Part shown: positions 51,713 through 60,453 of the stretch, piece by piece
How the letters are laid out: each line of letters starts with the position of its first letter
Numbering within the stretch: the stretch's first letter is position 1
DNA from: Proteobacteria bacterium ST_bin14
GTDB lineage: Bacteria > Pseudomonadota > Alphaproteobacteria > Sphingomonadales > Sphingomonadaceae
Reading direction: 5' to 3'
Length of the DNA stretch: 64,000 nucleotides
Assembly (NCBI GenBank): GCA_002083655.1
Contig: MSXR01000006.1
Coordinates: forward strand, 322,449-386,448
Translations under genes and position numbers: made by a program
The notes under the pieces: generated by a model
What the model saw: the letters and a program-made list of their open reading frames with translations, nothing else
Database searches by the model: none
What the model was told of the DNA's origin: nothing

Positions 51713-51760
51713 GTTCAAGCCCAGGGAGTTTCAGCCCCAGGGACGTTCAGCCCCAGGGGC
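51713..51760. repeat. Three short tandem copies at the 3' end of the dioxygenase gene
   Basis: Copies at 51713-51727, 51728-51744 and 51745-51760 share GTTCAGCCCCAGGG with one to three changes. The last copy contains the dioxygenase stop codon and its final codons, so the two outer copies look like duplications of the gene end. Confidence 0.7.
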
Positions 51761-52442
51761 GTTCGCGGAACCATTTGGTCAGAATATATTTGGTGCCGGA
51801 TCGCACCTTCATGCCGTGATGGATGGTCAGCGGATTGGGATGGCCATCATCCTGCAGATTATTCCACATCAGCAGCTTGCCGGTTTCAGGTTGGACGGTT
51901 TTGTCGATAGCCTTGAACCGCGTTGCACCCCCCGCGCCAGGCACGTTCAGGTAAATCATCGCTGTCCAGGTGCGCTGCCCGGCGACACTGCAAAACCGCT
52001 CAAAATCAATGCCTAACGGTTCGAAATAATCGGTGTGCGCCTTGAACTCCTGCCCCACGGCATAACGCTGGCCCTGCAGGGGTTCGCCATAGATTGGGTC
52101 GATCGCCATCAAATCGCATAACGCTTGATCAACCACCGCTCCCAGCGGATCGTCCGGCGCAAAATCGCACGTCTCGCTGGTGCGAAACCCGGCATCGCCG
52201 TTCGGATCCGAGATTGTCGATGGGCGGCGCTGGGTATCAATCTGCTCCATCAGCCGCGCGCAGAGGTCGAGCGACAGGAACGCGCGCTTCACAAATAAGG
52301 TGAGCTTGGGGCTGGGCACTTTTTGCACACCGGCATGTTGGGCAATGCTGGTTAGAACCGGGGCGGCTGGATAACCCGATCCCCGTGGCGGTGGGGCGCT
52401 GGCAAGGGGCGGAGGTGAGGGCGGGGAGGCGGGCATCGGCAT
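51747..52442 (-). CDS. 2-oxoglutarate/Fe(II) dioxygenase, prolyl-4-hydroxylase-like
   Basis: 231 residues from the ATG at 52442. The jelly-roll core shows the iron site His136-x-Asp138 (HTDYFEP) and distal His208/209 (TIHHGMKV), with Lys218 (GTKYI) in place to bind 2-oxoglutarate, and RTWTAMIYLNVPGAGGATRF, all as in P4H alpha-subunit-like enzymes. The first 30 residues are very Pro-rich. No signal peptide, so it acts in the cytoplasm. It stands alone on the minus strand between the TonB receptor and the T2SS operon. Target unknown; proline-rich regions of the neighbouring secreted proteins are possible. Confidence 0.85.
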   Translation of the reverse strand: MPMPASPPSPPPLASAPPPRGSGYPAAPVLTSIAQHAGVQKVPSPKLTLFVKRAFLSLDLCARLMEQIDTQRRPSTISDPNGDAGFRTSETCDFAPDDPLGAVVDQALCDLMAIDPIYGEPLQGQRYAVGQEFKAHTDYFEPLGIDFERFCSVAGQRTWTAMIYLNVPGAGGATRFKAIDKTVQPETGKLLMWNNLQDDGHPNPLTIHHGMKVRSGTKYILTKWFRERPWG

Positions 52443-52503
52443 CCACCTATGGTGCCAAAGCTTCGAAGGCGTTTCCAGTCCGCGGCGTATAAGAATGGGC
52501 ATA

Positions 52504-52532
52504 TTGCACTGGTGAACCACCGATTGTCTATT
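52504..52532 (+). promoter_or_regulatory. Candidate promoter of the gsp operon
   Basis: TTGCAC (52504) and TCTATT (52527) with a 17-bp spacer, 72 bp before the gspC start and just upstream of the dioxygenase start on the other strand. Only a moderate match. Confidence 0.3.
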
Positions 52533-52603
52533 TTAGTACATCAATACGACGTTGAACTGTAACATAGCCCGCCTAGCAGGGGCGCGCGGGGAGAAACTTG
52601 CTG

Positions 52604-53452
52604 ATGCGGCTGGAAATTGATGCTCGAGCACGCAGGCTGATCGCGCTGCTCCCGCATAAGACATTGTATAGCGCAGTTGAACTGGCGCTGCTCGCGCTAT
52701 TGGCGGTGCAGGGCGCACGGCTGATCTGGGCGGTGGTGACGCCGGTTGGGCCGCTGGGCAATTGGCGCGCCAGCGCCGCCAGCCCGGCAGGATCGGCAGC
52801 GGAGATGTTGCGCGGCTTTGATCCGTTCTTCCGGCTGGATGCCACCGCGCCAGGCGCGCCACCCAGCGCCACCGTAACGCCGCTGGCGCTGACCTTGTTC
52901 GGCACACGGCTGGACGGCGCAACGGGCAGGGGATCGGCGATCATCGCGACGCCGGACGGTGTACAGGGCAGCTTTTCCGTGGGTGCAGAGATTATGCCCG
53001 GTGTGACGCTGAAATCAGTGGCATTTGATCACATCACGCTGACGCGCGGCGGGGTGGATGAGGATTTGTTTATCGATCAGTCGGGCGGTGGGCCGGCTTC
53101 ACCGGGCGCGACGATCGATTCGAGTGGCGTGCTGAGCGCCGCTCCGCCTTCCCGGGCTGGTGCTGCGCCTGTAACGCTGGCACGCATGCGGTCTGAAATC
53201 GGTTTTATCCCGCGAATTGATAACGGGAAAATCACCGGCATGACGGTCAGGCCGCAAGGCTCGGGCAATGTATTCCGGCAAGTTGGGTTTAAAGAGGGGG
53301 ATGTCGTGACTCAATTAGGTGGCCGTCCGGTAAGCGGGGCAAGCGATATCGAGGCGCTGGCAGGGCAATTTGCCAAGGGCGGCGCGCTATCGGTAACGGT
53401 TGAGCGCGGCACAGAAGTGCTGCCGCTGACGATTACGCTGGCCGGCCAATGA
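52604..53452 (+). CDS. gspC: Type II secretion protein GspC
   Basis: 282 residues from the ATG at 52604 (a TTG at 52598 is open); GGGGAG lies upstream. One membrane helix (about residues 22-46) is followed by the periplasmic homology region and, at the C-terminus, a PDZ domain (VFRQVGFKEGDVVTQLGGRPVSGASDIEAL). GspC connects the inner-membrane platform with the secretin and helps recruit substrates. First gene of gspC-N; its stop overlaps the gspD start (ATGA). Confidence 0.9.
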   Translation: MRLEIDARARRLIALLPHKTLYSAVELALLALLAVQGARLIWAVVTPVGPLGNWRASAASPAGSAAEMLRGFDPFFRLDATAPGAPPSATVTPLALTLFGTRLDGATGRGSAIIATPDGVQGSFSVGAEIMPGVTLKSVAFDHITLTRGGVDEDLFIDQSGGGPASPGATIDSSGVLSAAPPSRAGAAPVTLARMRSEIGFIPRIDNGKITGMTVRPQGSGNVFRQVGFKEGDVVTQLGGRPVSGASDIEALAGQFAKGGALSVTVERGTEVLPLTITLAGQ

Positions 53453-55647
53453 AGCGGTTCCTGCCCTCAGCCGCGATTGCGCTGATGATTGCGGCACCGC
53501 TGGCCGCTCAAACCACGCTGAATGTGCGCGATGCCGATATCCGGGCGTTCATTGCCGATGCTGCCAAGGTGACGGGCCGCACCTTCATTATCGACAGCCG
53601 GGTGCAAGGCAAGGTGACCGTGGTTACTGACCGCGCGCTAAGCCGTTCGGAATATTTTGAAATTTTCCTCTCCACCCTGCGCAGTAACGGGCTGATTGCG
53701 GTGCCGACATCGGGCGGTGCCTTTCGGGTGCAGCCGGTCGACAACGCGTCGTCGCAGCCCAGCAAGGTGGGCGGATCAGCCACATCATCGCGCAACAGCT
53801 TTGTGACGGAGATCATCCGGTTGCGCGCGATTGATGCGGCATCGGCGGTTGAAACGGTGCGTCCGCTGGTGAGCACGCAGGGCTCCGTGACCGCAAATCG
53901 GGCGGGAAATTCGATCGTTGTGGTCGATTTTGGCGACAATGTGCGACGAATTCGCGAAATTGTGCGCCGAATTGACTCAGATGGATCGTCAACGCGCGTT
54001 GTTGCGCTGAAAAATGCCAGTGCGCGCGAAATTGCGACGGCGTTGCAGGCGCTGGTGCCCGCAGCGACGCAGGGCGGCCCGGCAGTGTCGGTCGTTCCTG
54101 TCGCGAGCGCCAATTCGGTCGCGATTCGCGGCGATGGCCCAACCGTCGCCCGCCTGGCCGAAGTGGCGGCCGAACTTGATCGCCGCGCCTCGCTGGGCAC
54201 CGAAATAAAGGTGCTGTTCCTGCAAAATGCCGATGCCGCGCAATTGCTGCCGGTGTTGCAGCAACTGGTGGGCCAGCAGCCGACCGAATTGCCGCAACAA
54301 ACCCAGCTTTCGCAATCCAGTCTGAGCACCAACGGCAACAGTAACGACGGCGGCGGCGGCAACCAGCGCAACGTGCAGCCACAACAGCAGCAGCAATCGC
54401 AAGGCGGGGGTGCCCCCAACCAGCAGGCTGCAATTGTCGCTGATGGCGGGCGCACCGCGGCTGTCGTCACGCGTTTTGCCGGGGCCAATGCCATTGTCGT
54501 TGCCGCCCCGTCAGAGGTTCAGCGACAGCTTGCCGAGGTGGTTCGCCAGCTTGATACGCGACGCGAACAGGTGCTGGTTGAGGCGATTGTGGCTGAGGTC
54601 TCTGATGCCACGGCAAATCAGCTGGGCGTGCAGTTGCTGCTGGGCAGCCTGGGCGGCAGCAATATTCCATTTGGTACAACCACCTTTTCCAATACCGCGC
54701 CCAATTTACTGACGCTGGCCGGGGCCATTGGTGCGCGCCGGTTGAACACGACCACCACGACCGTGACAGGTGGGGCGACCGTGACGGGCACCAACAGCGC
54801 GATCAGCGATTCGCTGGCGCAATCGGCGATTGGGTCAATCCTGGGGGCGTCGGGCGGATTTGGCGGGTTTGCCGCCAATGTTGGCCGCGACGGCATTTTC
54901 GGCGCGATCATCAACGCGGTAAAATCAGACACCACGTCCAACCTGCTCCAATCACCGCATATCGTGGTGTTGGACAACACGCCGGCGCGGATTCTGGTGG
55001 GGCAAGAAATTCCGATCACCACCGGCCAAGCGCTCAGCCAGAATTTCGACAATGCTTTTCGCACGGTGCAGCGCGAAAATGTTGGCATTGAGCTGGAGGT
55101 TCGCCCGCAAGTGAATAGCAGCGGGGCGATCAAGCTGTTCCTGCGTCAGCAGGTGAGTTCAATCGCCGGGCCGGTCTCGCAGGATAATAGCGACCTGATC
55201 CTCAACAAGCGCGAGATTGAAACGACGCTGACGGTGGATGACGGCCAGATCGCGGTGATTGGCGGATTGCTGGACGATAATGAGCGGCGGACGATCCAGA
55301 GAGTCCCGCTGCTGGGGGATATCCCCGGGCTTGGGGCGCTGTTCCGGTCGAAGGCGAAGAACCGCACCAAAACGAACCTGATCGTCTTCATCCGCCCAAC
55401 GATTTTGCGCACGCCTGAGGATAGCCGCAAGGTTGCCGAACAGCGTTATGGCTATCTGCGCGTTCAGCAGGGGCTGCAGGATCCCACCCGTGAGCCAACA
55501 ATCGACCAGTTGGTGCGGGACTATCTGGGCGCGGAGCCGCCGCTGCCGGCTGCACCGGCGGCGGGCAGCATTGAAGATCCACGGATTGGCGTGCCGGTGA
55601 TGCGCCAATCGAGCACGAGTGTTCGGCTGGATGGAGCGCCCAAATGA
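53449..55647 (+). CDS. gspD: Type II secretion secretin GspD
   Basis: 732 residues. Signal peptide KRFLPSAAIALMIAAPLAAQ, N0 domain (TTLNVRDADIRAFIADAAKVTGRTFIIDSRVQG), N1-N3 repeats, an odd Gln/Asn/Gly-rich insertion at about residues 278-326 within the N3 region, and the secretin core with NLLQSPHIVVLDNTPARILVGQEIPI and VPLLGDIPGLGALFRS. Forms the outer-membrane pore. No pilotin gene is adjacent. Stop overlaps gspE (ATGA). Confidence 0.96.
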   Translation: MKRFLPSAAIALMIAAPLAAQTTLNVRDADIRAFIADAAKVTGRTFIIDSRVQGKVTVVTDRALSRSEYFEIFLSTLRSNGLIAVPTSGGAFRVQPVDNASSQPSKVGGSATSSRNSFVTEIIRLRAIDAASAVETVRPLVSTQGSVTANRAGNSIVVVDFGDNVRRIREIVRRIDSDGSSTRVVALKNASAREIATALQALVPAATQGGPAVSVVPVASANSVAIRGDGPTVARLAEVAAELDRRASLGTEIKVLFLQNADAAQLLPVLQQLVGQQPTELPQQTQLSQSSLSTNGNSNDGGGGNQRNVQPQQQQQSQGGGAPNQQAAIVADGGRTAAVVTRFAGANAIVVAAPSEVQRQLAEVVRQLDTRREQVLVEAIVAEVSDATANQLGVQLLLGSLGGSNIPFGTTTFSNTAPNLLTLAGAIGARRLNTTTTTVTGGATVTGTNSAISDSLAQSAIGSILGASGGFGGFAANVGRDGIFGAIINAVKSDTTSNLLQSPHIVVLDNTPARILVGQEIPITTGQALSQNFDNAFRTVQRENVGIELEVRPQVNSSGAIKLFLRQQVSSIAGPVSQDNSDLILNKREIETTLTVDDGQIAVIGGLLDDNERRTIQRVPLLGDIPGLGALFRSKAKNRTKTNLIVFIRPTILRTPEDSRKVAEQRYGYLRVQQGLQDPTREPTIDQLVRDYLGAEPPLPAAPAAGSIEDPRIGVPVMRQSSTSVRLDGAPK

Positions 55648-57212
55648 CCGCGCGAATTACACCCGGCGATGAATTGGTCGACAGCTCCATCATCGCCCCA
55701 ATTATTTCATTGCCCGATGCAACGGCGTTGCCGGGTGCGATGATCGGCATTCCCTACGGCTTTGCCCGTAAATTCGGCGTGGTGCTCGATTCGGTTGAAC
55801 CGGGGCATTTTGCGGTGGCGATGCGGGAGGGCAGCGACCCCAAGGTACTGCTTGAACTGCGCCGCTATCTTGCCCGGCCGTTCGACATCAGTTTCACGAG
55901 TGCCGAAGATTTCGACCGGCTGCTGTCTGATCGTTATGCGATGGACGGGCAGGCCGCTGCTGCCGCCGCCGGATCGCTGGGGCTGGGCGATGAACTCGAC
56001 ATGCTGGCAGGTAACCTGCCGACGGCGGAAGATTTGCTCGACACCGGCGATGATGCCCCCGCGATCCGCCTGATCAACGGCATTATCGCCGATGCCGCGC
56101 GCAACGGCGTGTCTGATATCCATATCGAGCCCTATGAAACCGGGCTGGTCGTGCGGATGCGGATTGACGGCGTGCTCCGCGAAACATTGCGCATGCCGCC
56201 GCATGTCGCCCCCGTCGTGGTGAGCCGCGTGAAGGTGATGGCGCGGCTCGACATTGCAGAACGCCGCGTCCCGCAGGATGGCCGGATGGGGCTGTCACTG
56301 GGCGGCAAGCTGCTCGACGTGCGCGTGTCCACGCTGCCCAGCCGGGCAGGGGAGCGCGTGGTGCTGCGTATCCTCGACAAGGATAATGCCGGCATTGATC
56401 TGGACGTGCTGGGCATGGCCCCGGCGGTCAACACGGTGCTGCGCGCCGCGATCAGTGAGCCGAACGGCATTGTGCTCGTCACCGGGCCGACGGGTTCGGG
56501 CAAAACAACCACGCTCTATGCCGCGTTGCGCCTGCTCAACGATGGCAGCAGCAACATCCTGACGGTGGAAGACCCGATCGAATATGCCATGGACGGGGTG
56601 GGGCAGACGCAGGTGAACCCCAAGGTGGGACTTACCTTTGCCGCCGGCTTGCGCGCGATATTGCGGCAAGACCCTGATGTGGTGATGGTCGGCGAAATTC
56701 GTGACCGCGAGACGGCCGAGATTGCCGTGCAGGCGTCGCTGACCGGGCATCTGGTGCTGTCCACCGTCCACACTAATGACGCGGTAGGGGCGATCACGCG
56801 GATGCGTGACATGAAGATCGAGCCGTTCCTGCTCGCATCCACCCTGCGCGCCGTGATCGCCCAGCGGCTGGTGCGTCGGCTGTGCCCGAGCTGCCGCAAG
56901 CCGGTGCAGGCGCAGGGCTCTGTATCGTCGCTGCTGGGGTTTGATGCCGGTGCCATTGTCTATGAAGCGGTGGGCTGTGATGAATGTTCGGGCAGCGGGT
57001 TCAAGGGCCGGATCGGCGTGTTTGAGGCGATCCGGATCGATGACACGATCCGCCGCCTGATCAACGATGGTGGCGACGAATCGATTATCGCGCGCCACGC
57101 TTTCCTGCATGCCCCCAATCTGGGTGCAGCGGCGCGCCAATTGGTGCGCGACGGGCTGACCACGCCGGAGGAAGCAGTGCGTATATCCCGCAGCGAAATG
57201 GTCGATGCCTGA
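55644..57212 (+). CDS. gspE: Type II secretion ATPase GspE
   Basis: 522 residues. N-terminal domain contacts GspL; the ATPase domain has Walker A GPTGSGKTT (near residue 281), the Asp box and ILRQDPDVVMVGEIRDRETAEIA (Walker B), HTNDA (His box), and the zinc domain with CPSC (near 414) and CDEC (near 444). Cytoplasmic hexamer that powers pseudopilus assembly. Overlaps gspF by eight bases. Confidence 0.96.
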   Translation: MTARITPGDELVDSSIIAPIISLPDATALPGAMIGIPYGFARKFGVVLDSVEPGHFAVAMREGSDPKVLLELRRYLARPFDISFTSAEDFDRLLSDRYAMDGQAAAAAAGSLGLGDELDMLAGNLPTAEDLLDTGDDAPAIRLINGIIADAARNGVSDIHIEPYETGLVVRMRIDGVLRETLRMPPHVAPVVVSRVKVMARLDIAERRVPQDGRMGLSLGGKLLDVRVSTLPSRAGERVVLRILDKDNAGIDLDVLGMAPAVNTVLRAAISEPNGIVLVTGPTGSGKTTTLYAALRLLNDGSSNILTVEDPIEYAMDGVGQTQVNPKVGLTFAAGLRAILRQDPDVVMVGEIRDRETAEIAVQASLTGHLVLSTVHTNDAVGAITRMRDMKIEPFLLASTLRAVIAQRLVRRLCPSCRKPVQAQGSVSSLLGFDAGAIVYEAVGCDECSGSGFKGRIGVFEAIRIDDTIRRLINDGGDESIIARHAFLHAPNLGAAARQLVRDGLTTPEEAVRISRSEMVDA

Positions 57213-58431
57213 TTTCGACTATCTCGTCATCGATACAGCGGGCCGCGAAAAACGCGGCGCGATAGCGGCTGAATCGATTGATCACGCGCGATCGGCGCTG
57301 GACGCGCGCAAACTGTATGTGGTGCGGATCGACCCCGGATCGGCGGCAACCAAGGCCCCCAAGGCCAAGCCGCTGCTGGAGCAGCTTCGCGGTCGGCGCA
57401 TGTCCGGCAAGCACCTGACATTGTTCACGCGCCAGCTTGCAACGTTGAACCGTGTTAGCCCGTTAGAGGAATCCCTGCGCACCATCGTTCGCCAGACCGA
57501 GCAGCAACAGGTACGCGACATTGTTAGCGCGGTGCATTTGGGCGTCGTGGAGGGGCGACGGCTGGCTGAATCGATGGCGCGCGAACCCAAAAGCTTTCCC
57601 GCGCTGTATTGCGCGATGGTTTCGGCGGGGGAGAATTCCGGTGCGCTACCGACGATCCTTGATCGGCTGGCGGTGTTGCTTGAACGCCAGGCAGAAATTC
57701 GCGGTAAGTTGATCACGACGATGTCCTATCCGGCAGTGCTGGCGGTGGTGGCAATGGCGGTGGTGACGGCGCTGATGATCTTCGTGGTGCCGCAAGTCGT
57801 TGAGCAATTCGACACGGTGGGGCAGCAATTGCCGCTGCTGACGCGGATCGTGATCTGGATTTCGGCTTTCCTCGTCAATTGGTGGTGGGCGCTGATATTG
57901 GGCTCGGTGCTGCTGGCGGGCGGGTTTTTGCAGGCGCTGCGCGAACCGCCGATCCGGCTGGCGTTTGACGGCTGGCTGCTGCGCCTGCCGCTGATCGGGC
58001 GGTTGCTGCGCGATCTGCACGCGGCACGGATGGCGCGCACGCTATCAACGATGATCGCGAGTCGTTTGCCCTTGCTGGACGGTTTGGCGTTGACGGCGGG
58101 CACGATTCATAACCGCCGCCTGCGCCAGGCATCGGATGAAATTGTCGAATCGATCCGTGGCGGCGGCAGCTTGTCTGCGGCGATGCGGCGATCAGGCGTG
58201 TTCCCGCCTTTGCTGACCTATCTGGCGGCAAGCGGCGAGGCGGCGGGTCAGCTGGACGAGATGCTGGAACGCGCGGCGGACTATCTGGAACGCGAATTTG
58301 ATCGCTTTACCGCAACGGCATTGTCGCTGCTGGAGCCCCTGATCATCGTGGTAATGGGCGGCATTGTCGCCACCATCGTGCTGTCGATTTTGCTGCCGAT
58401 CCTGCAACTCAACACGCTTGCCGGGCAATGA
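57205..58431 (+). CDS. gspF: Type II secretion inner-membrane platform protein GspF
   Basis: 408 residues with two GspF/PilC repeats; LTLFTRQLATLNRVSPLEESLRTI and ARMARTLSTMIASRLPLLDGL start each. Three membrane helices are visible, near residues 170-195, 220-240 and 375-400. Couples the GspE motor to the pseudopilus. Overlaps gspE (8 bp), and its stop lies just before the gspG ribosome binding site. Confidence 0.94.
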   Translation: MPDFDYLVIDTAGREKRGAIAAESIDHARSALDARKLYVVRIDPGSAATKAPKAKPLLEQLRGRRMSGKHLTLFTRQLATLNRVSPLEESLRTIVRQTEQQQVRDIVSAVHLGVVEGRRLAESMAREPKSFPALYCAMVSAGENSGALPTILDRLAVLLERQAEIRGKLITTMSYPAVLAVVAMAVVTALMIFVVPQVVEQFDTVGQQLPLLTRIVIWISAFLVNWWWALILGSVLLAGGFLQALREPPIRLAFDGWLLRLPLIGRLLRDLHAARMARTLSTMIASRLPLLDGLALTAGTIHNRRLRQASDEIVESIRGGGSLSAAMRRSGVFPPLLTYLAASGEAAGQLDEMLERAADYLEREFDRFTATALSLLEPLIIVVMGGIVATIVLSILLPILQLNTLAGQ

Positions 58432-58439
58432 GGAGTAAT

Positions 58440-58952
58440 ATGCGTAACACCCACCCAAAAAAGCCAAGCCGTTGGATAAGAGGCTTCACACCCTCTCGCC
58501 GTTCCGCCGAAGGCGGCTTCACGCCCGTTCGGCGTTCCGCCGAAGACGGCTTCACGCTGGTTGAGCTCATGGTCGTCCTCGTCATCCTTGGCCTGCTGGC
58601 GACGATTGTGGCGCTGAACGTGCTGCCCAGTGGCGACCGCGCGCGCGAGCAAAAGGCCAAGGCCGATATCGCGATTATCGAGGATGGGCTGGAGCTCTAT
58701 AAGCTGCAGAATATCAGCTATCCCAGCACCGCAGACGGCCTGAACGCGCTGGTCAGCGCGCCCGCCTCGCTCACCGATGCGTCGCGCTATCAGGCGGGGG
58801 GATACATCAAAAAACTGCCCAAAGACCCGTGGGGCCGGGAGTATCTATATGCATCGCCGGGTACGCACGGCGCGATTGATATCTGGACGTTGGGCGCAGA
58901 CGGCAAGGAAGGCGGCGAGGGGATCGATGCCGATATCGGCAACTGGCAGTAA
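58440..58952 (+). CDS. gspG: Type II secretion major pseudopilin GspG with expanded leader
   Basis: 170 residues from the ATG at 58440, which follows AGGAG; an in-frame ATG at 58428 overlaps the gspF stop. The mature pseudopilin begins at Phe of DG-FTLVELMVVLVILGLLATIVALNV, with Glu at +5, and ends in the calcium-binding GspG fold (DPWGREYLYASPGTHGAIDIWTLGADGK). The leader is about 37 residues instead of 6-20, because an 11-residue unit (GGFTPVRRSAE type) is present in tandem. The two extra GFT copies have Arg rather than Glu at +5, so only the last site should be used by the prepilin peptidase. Confidence 0.94.
   Translation: MRNTHPKKPSRWIRGFTPSRRSAEGGFTPVRRSAEDGFTLVELMVVLVILGLLATIVALNVLPSGDRAREQKAKADIAIIEDGLELYKLQNISYPSTADGLNALVSAPASLTDASRYQAGGYIKKLPKDPWGREYLYASPGTHGAIDIWTLGADGKEGGEGIDADIGNWQ
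58479..58544 (+). repeat. 33-bp tandem repeat inside the gspG leader
   Basis: Units at 58479-58511 and 58512-58544 are identical at 27 of 33 positions and stay in frame; a partial third unit begins at 58545 with the true cleavage site. The second unit ends in a perfect palindrome, TTCGGCG-TTC-CGCCGAA (58528-58544). Confidence 0.85.
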
Positions 58953-59409
58953 CCGCGCGCGCTCGGCAGAGCGCGGCTTTACGCTGATCGAGCTGATGAT
59001 CGTGGTGACGATTATCGGGCTGGCTTCGGCTGCGGTGGTGCTGGCGATCCCCGATCCGCGTGGCCGATTGATTGACGACGCCGAACGCTTCGCCGCCCGC
59101 GCCCGCGCAGCGCATGACAGCGCGATTGTTGAGGGGCGATCAGTGAGCATCTGGGTGTCGCGCGAAGGCTATGGCTTTGACCGGCGATCGGCGGGTGCGT
59201 GGCAGCCGATCAGCGAAAAGCCGCTTCGGGTATCGCGATGGGGCGATGATATCCGCCCGGTGATTTTGAGCGCTGAGGGCAGAGACCGCGTGATTTTCGA
59301 TTCTACCGGCCTCGCCAATGCGCCATTCGATGTGCAGTTGCGGCGCGGCGGCGACGCCAGCGCGACGGTGCATATCGGTGCGGACGGCGAAGTGAAGATC
59401 GATGGTTAG
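58927..59409 (+). CDS. gspH: Type II secretion minor pseudopilin GspH
   Basis: 160 residues from the ATG at 58927, overlapping the gspG end by 26 bp. Leader MPISATGSNRARSAERG, then FTLIELMIVVTIIGLASAAVVLAI with Glu at +5. The ARSAERGF just before the cleavage site is close to the RRSAEDGF of gspG. The globular part (HDSAIVEGRSVSIWVSREGYGF) matches GspH. Part of the pseudopilus tip. The longer frame from 58777 is inside gspG and unlikely. Confidence 0.88.
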   Translation: MPISATGSNRARSAERGFTLIELMIVVTIIGLASAAVVLAIPDPRGRLIDDAERFAARARAAHDSAIVEGRSVSIWVSREGYGFDRRSAGAWQPISEKPLRVSRWGDDIRPVILSAEGRDRVIFDSTGLANAPFDVQLRRGGDASATVHIGADGEVKIDG

Positions 59410-59821
59410 CAACCGCCAGCCCCAGGCGGGCTTTTCGCTGATTGAGATGATGGTGGCGCTGGCGGTGTTCGCGCTGGCGGCGATGGCGCTGATCAGGCTG
59501 GAGGGCGCGATTATCCGCAGCGCATCAAGCCTTGATCGCACGATGATGGCGCAGATCGTGGCGCGTAATGTTGCGGTTGAAACGCTTACCGATGCGCAGC
59601 CCCCGGTGACGGGCGTCAGCAACGGTGTGGAGGATAATGGCGGGCGTTCGTGGAACTGGCAGCGGATCGCTGCGCCGCTGGGTGATCAGGGTGCCGTTCG
59701 CATCGACGTTACCGTCAGCGACACGACCGGGACCGCGCTGGGCAGGTTGACCGTGGTGCGGCCACCCAACCGTCCGGTCGCGGCACGCACGGTTGCCTTG
59801 CCAGGCGGGCAACAGCCATGA
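59402..59821 (+). CDS. gspI: Type II secretion minor pseudopilin GspI
   Basis: 139 residues. Ten-residue leader MVSNRQPQAG, then FSLIEMMVALAVFALAAMAL (Glu at +5) and the GspI globular domain with RNVAVETLTDAQPP. Tip complex with GspJ and GspK. Overlaps gspH by eight bases and gspJ by ATGA. Confidence 0.9.
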   Translation: MVSNRQPQAGFSLIEMMVALAVFALAAMALIRLEGAIIRSASSLDRTMMAQIVARNVAVETLTDAQPPVTGVSNGVEDNGGRSWNWQRIAAPLGDQGAVRIDVTVSDTTGTALGRLTVVRPPNRPVAARTVALPGGQQP

Positions 59822-60453
59822 TGCGCCGCGCCGCCGAAACTGGCTTTACCCTGATTGAAATGATGATCGCGCTGTTGATCTTCGGGTTGCTCGCTGCCGC
59901 CGGTGTGGCGTTGCTGACGTTCAGCGTCCGCGCGCAATCAGCCACGGCGGCGCGGCTTGATGATATCGCGGCTTTTGGTCGATTGTCATCGGCGTTGTCG
60001 GCTGATCTTGCCCAGGCCTCTGATCGGGCCGTGCGCGATCAGGATGGCACGCCGATGCCCGGCTTTATTGGTGCCAGTGGTTCAATCGGCGCGCCGATGC
60101 TGCAGCTGGTGCGCAGCGGCTGGACCAATTTGGATGATGCCCCCCGATCGGGCCAGCAAAAGGTGGAATACCGGCTGGATGGCGGCAATTTGCAACGCAT
60201 CGCCTATCCGATGCTGGACGGGGCCAATCCGCTTGCGCCCGCCATATTACTCCGTTCGGTGCGCGGGATTGATTTGCGCTACCGCATTGCCGGGGCATGG
60301 AGCGACCGCTGGGAACAAAAACCCGGCATCGCGCTGCCCGATGCAATGGAAATGGTCGTCACGCGCAGCGATGGCACGCGGTTTCGCAGCGTATATGTCG
60401 TCGGCACGGGCTATGCCCTGCCCGCTGAGGGAGCGCCCGGCAGTGCGGGCTGA
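59818..60453 (+). CDS. gspJ: Type II secretion minor pseudopilin GspJ
   Basis: 211 residues. Leader MMRRAAETG, then FTLIEMMIALLIFGLLAAAGVALL (Glu at +5). The globular part (RLSSALSADLAQASDRAVRD, VEYRLDGGNLQRIAYP) matches GspJ, the largest I-J-K tip wall component except GspK. Its stop lies six bases after the GTG start of gspK. Confidence 0.9.
   Translation: MMRRAAETGFTLIEMMIALLIFGLLAAAGVALLTFSVRAQSATAARLDDIAAFGRLSSALSADLAQASDRAVRDQDGTPMPGFIGASGSIGAPMLQLVRSGWTNLDDAPRSGQQKVEYRLDGGNLQRIAYPMLDGANPLAPAILLRSVRGIDLRYRIAGAWSDRWEQKPGIALPDAMEMVVTRSDGTRFRSVYVVGTGYALPAEGAPGSAG

Noticed and set aside
52522..52570. A second Pho box before gspC (TTGTCTA-TTTT-AGTACAT)
   Set aside because: The first half matches the consensus at only four of seven positions and the second half poorly, so I do not call it.
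53508..54494. A 328-codon minus-strand frame opposite gspD
   Set aside because: Shadow of the secretin gene; composition is low-complexity Ser/Ala/Arg.
58777..58926. A 50-residue longer GspH
   Set aside because: It would lie inside gspG and bury the prepilin leader; the ATG at 58927 gives a normal 17-residue leader.
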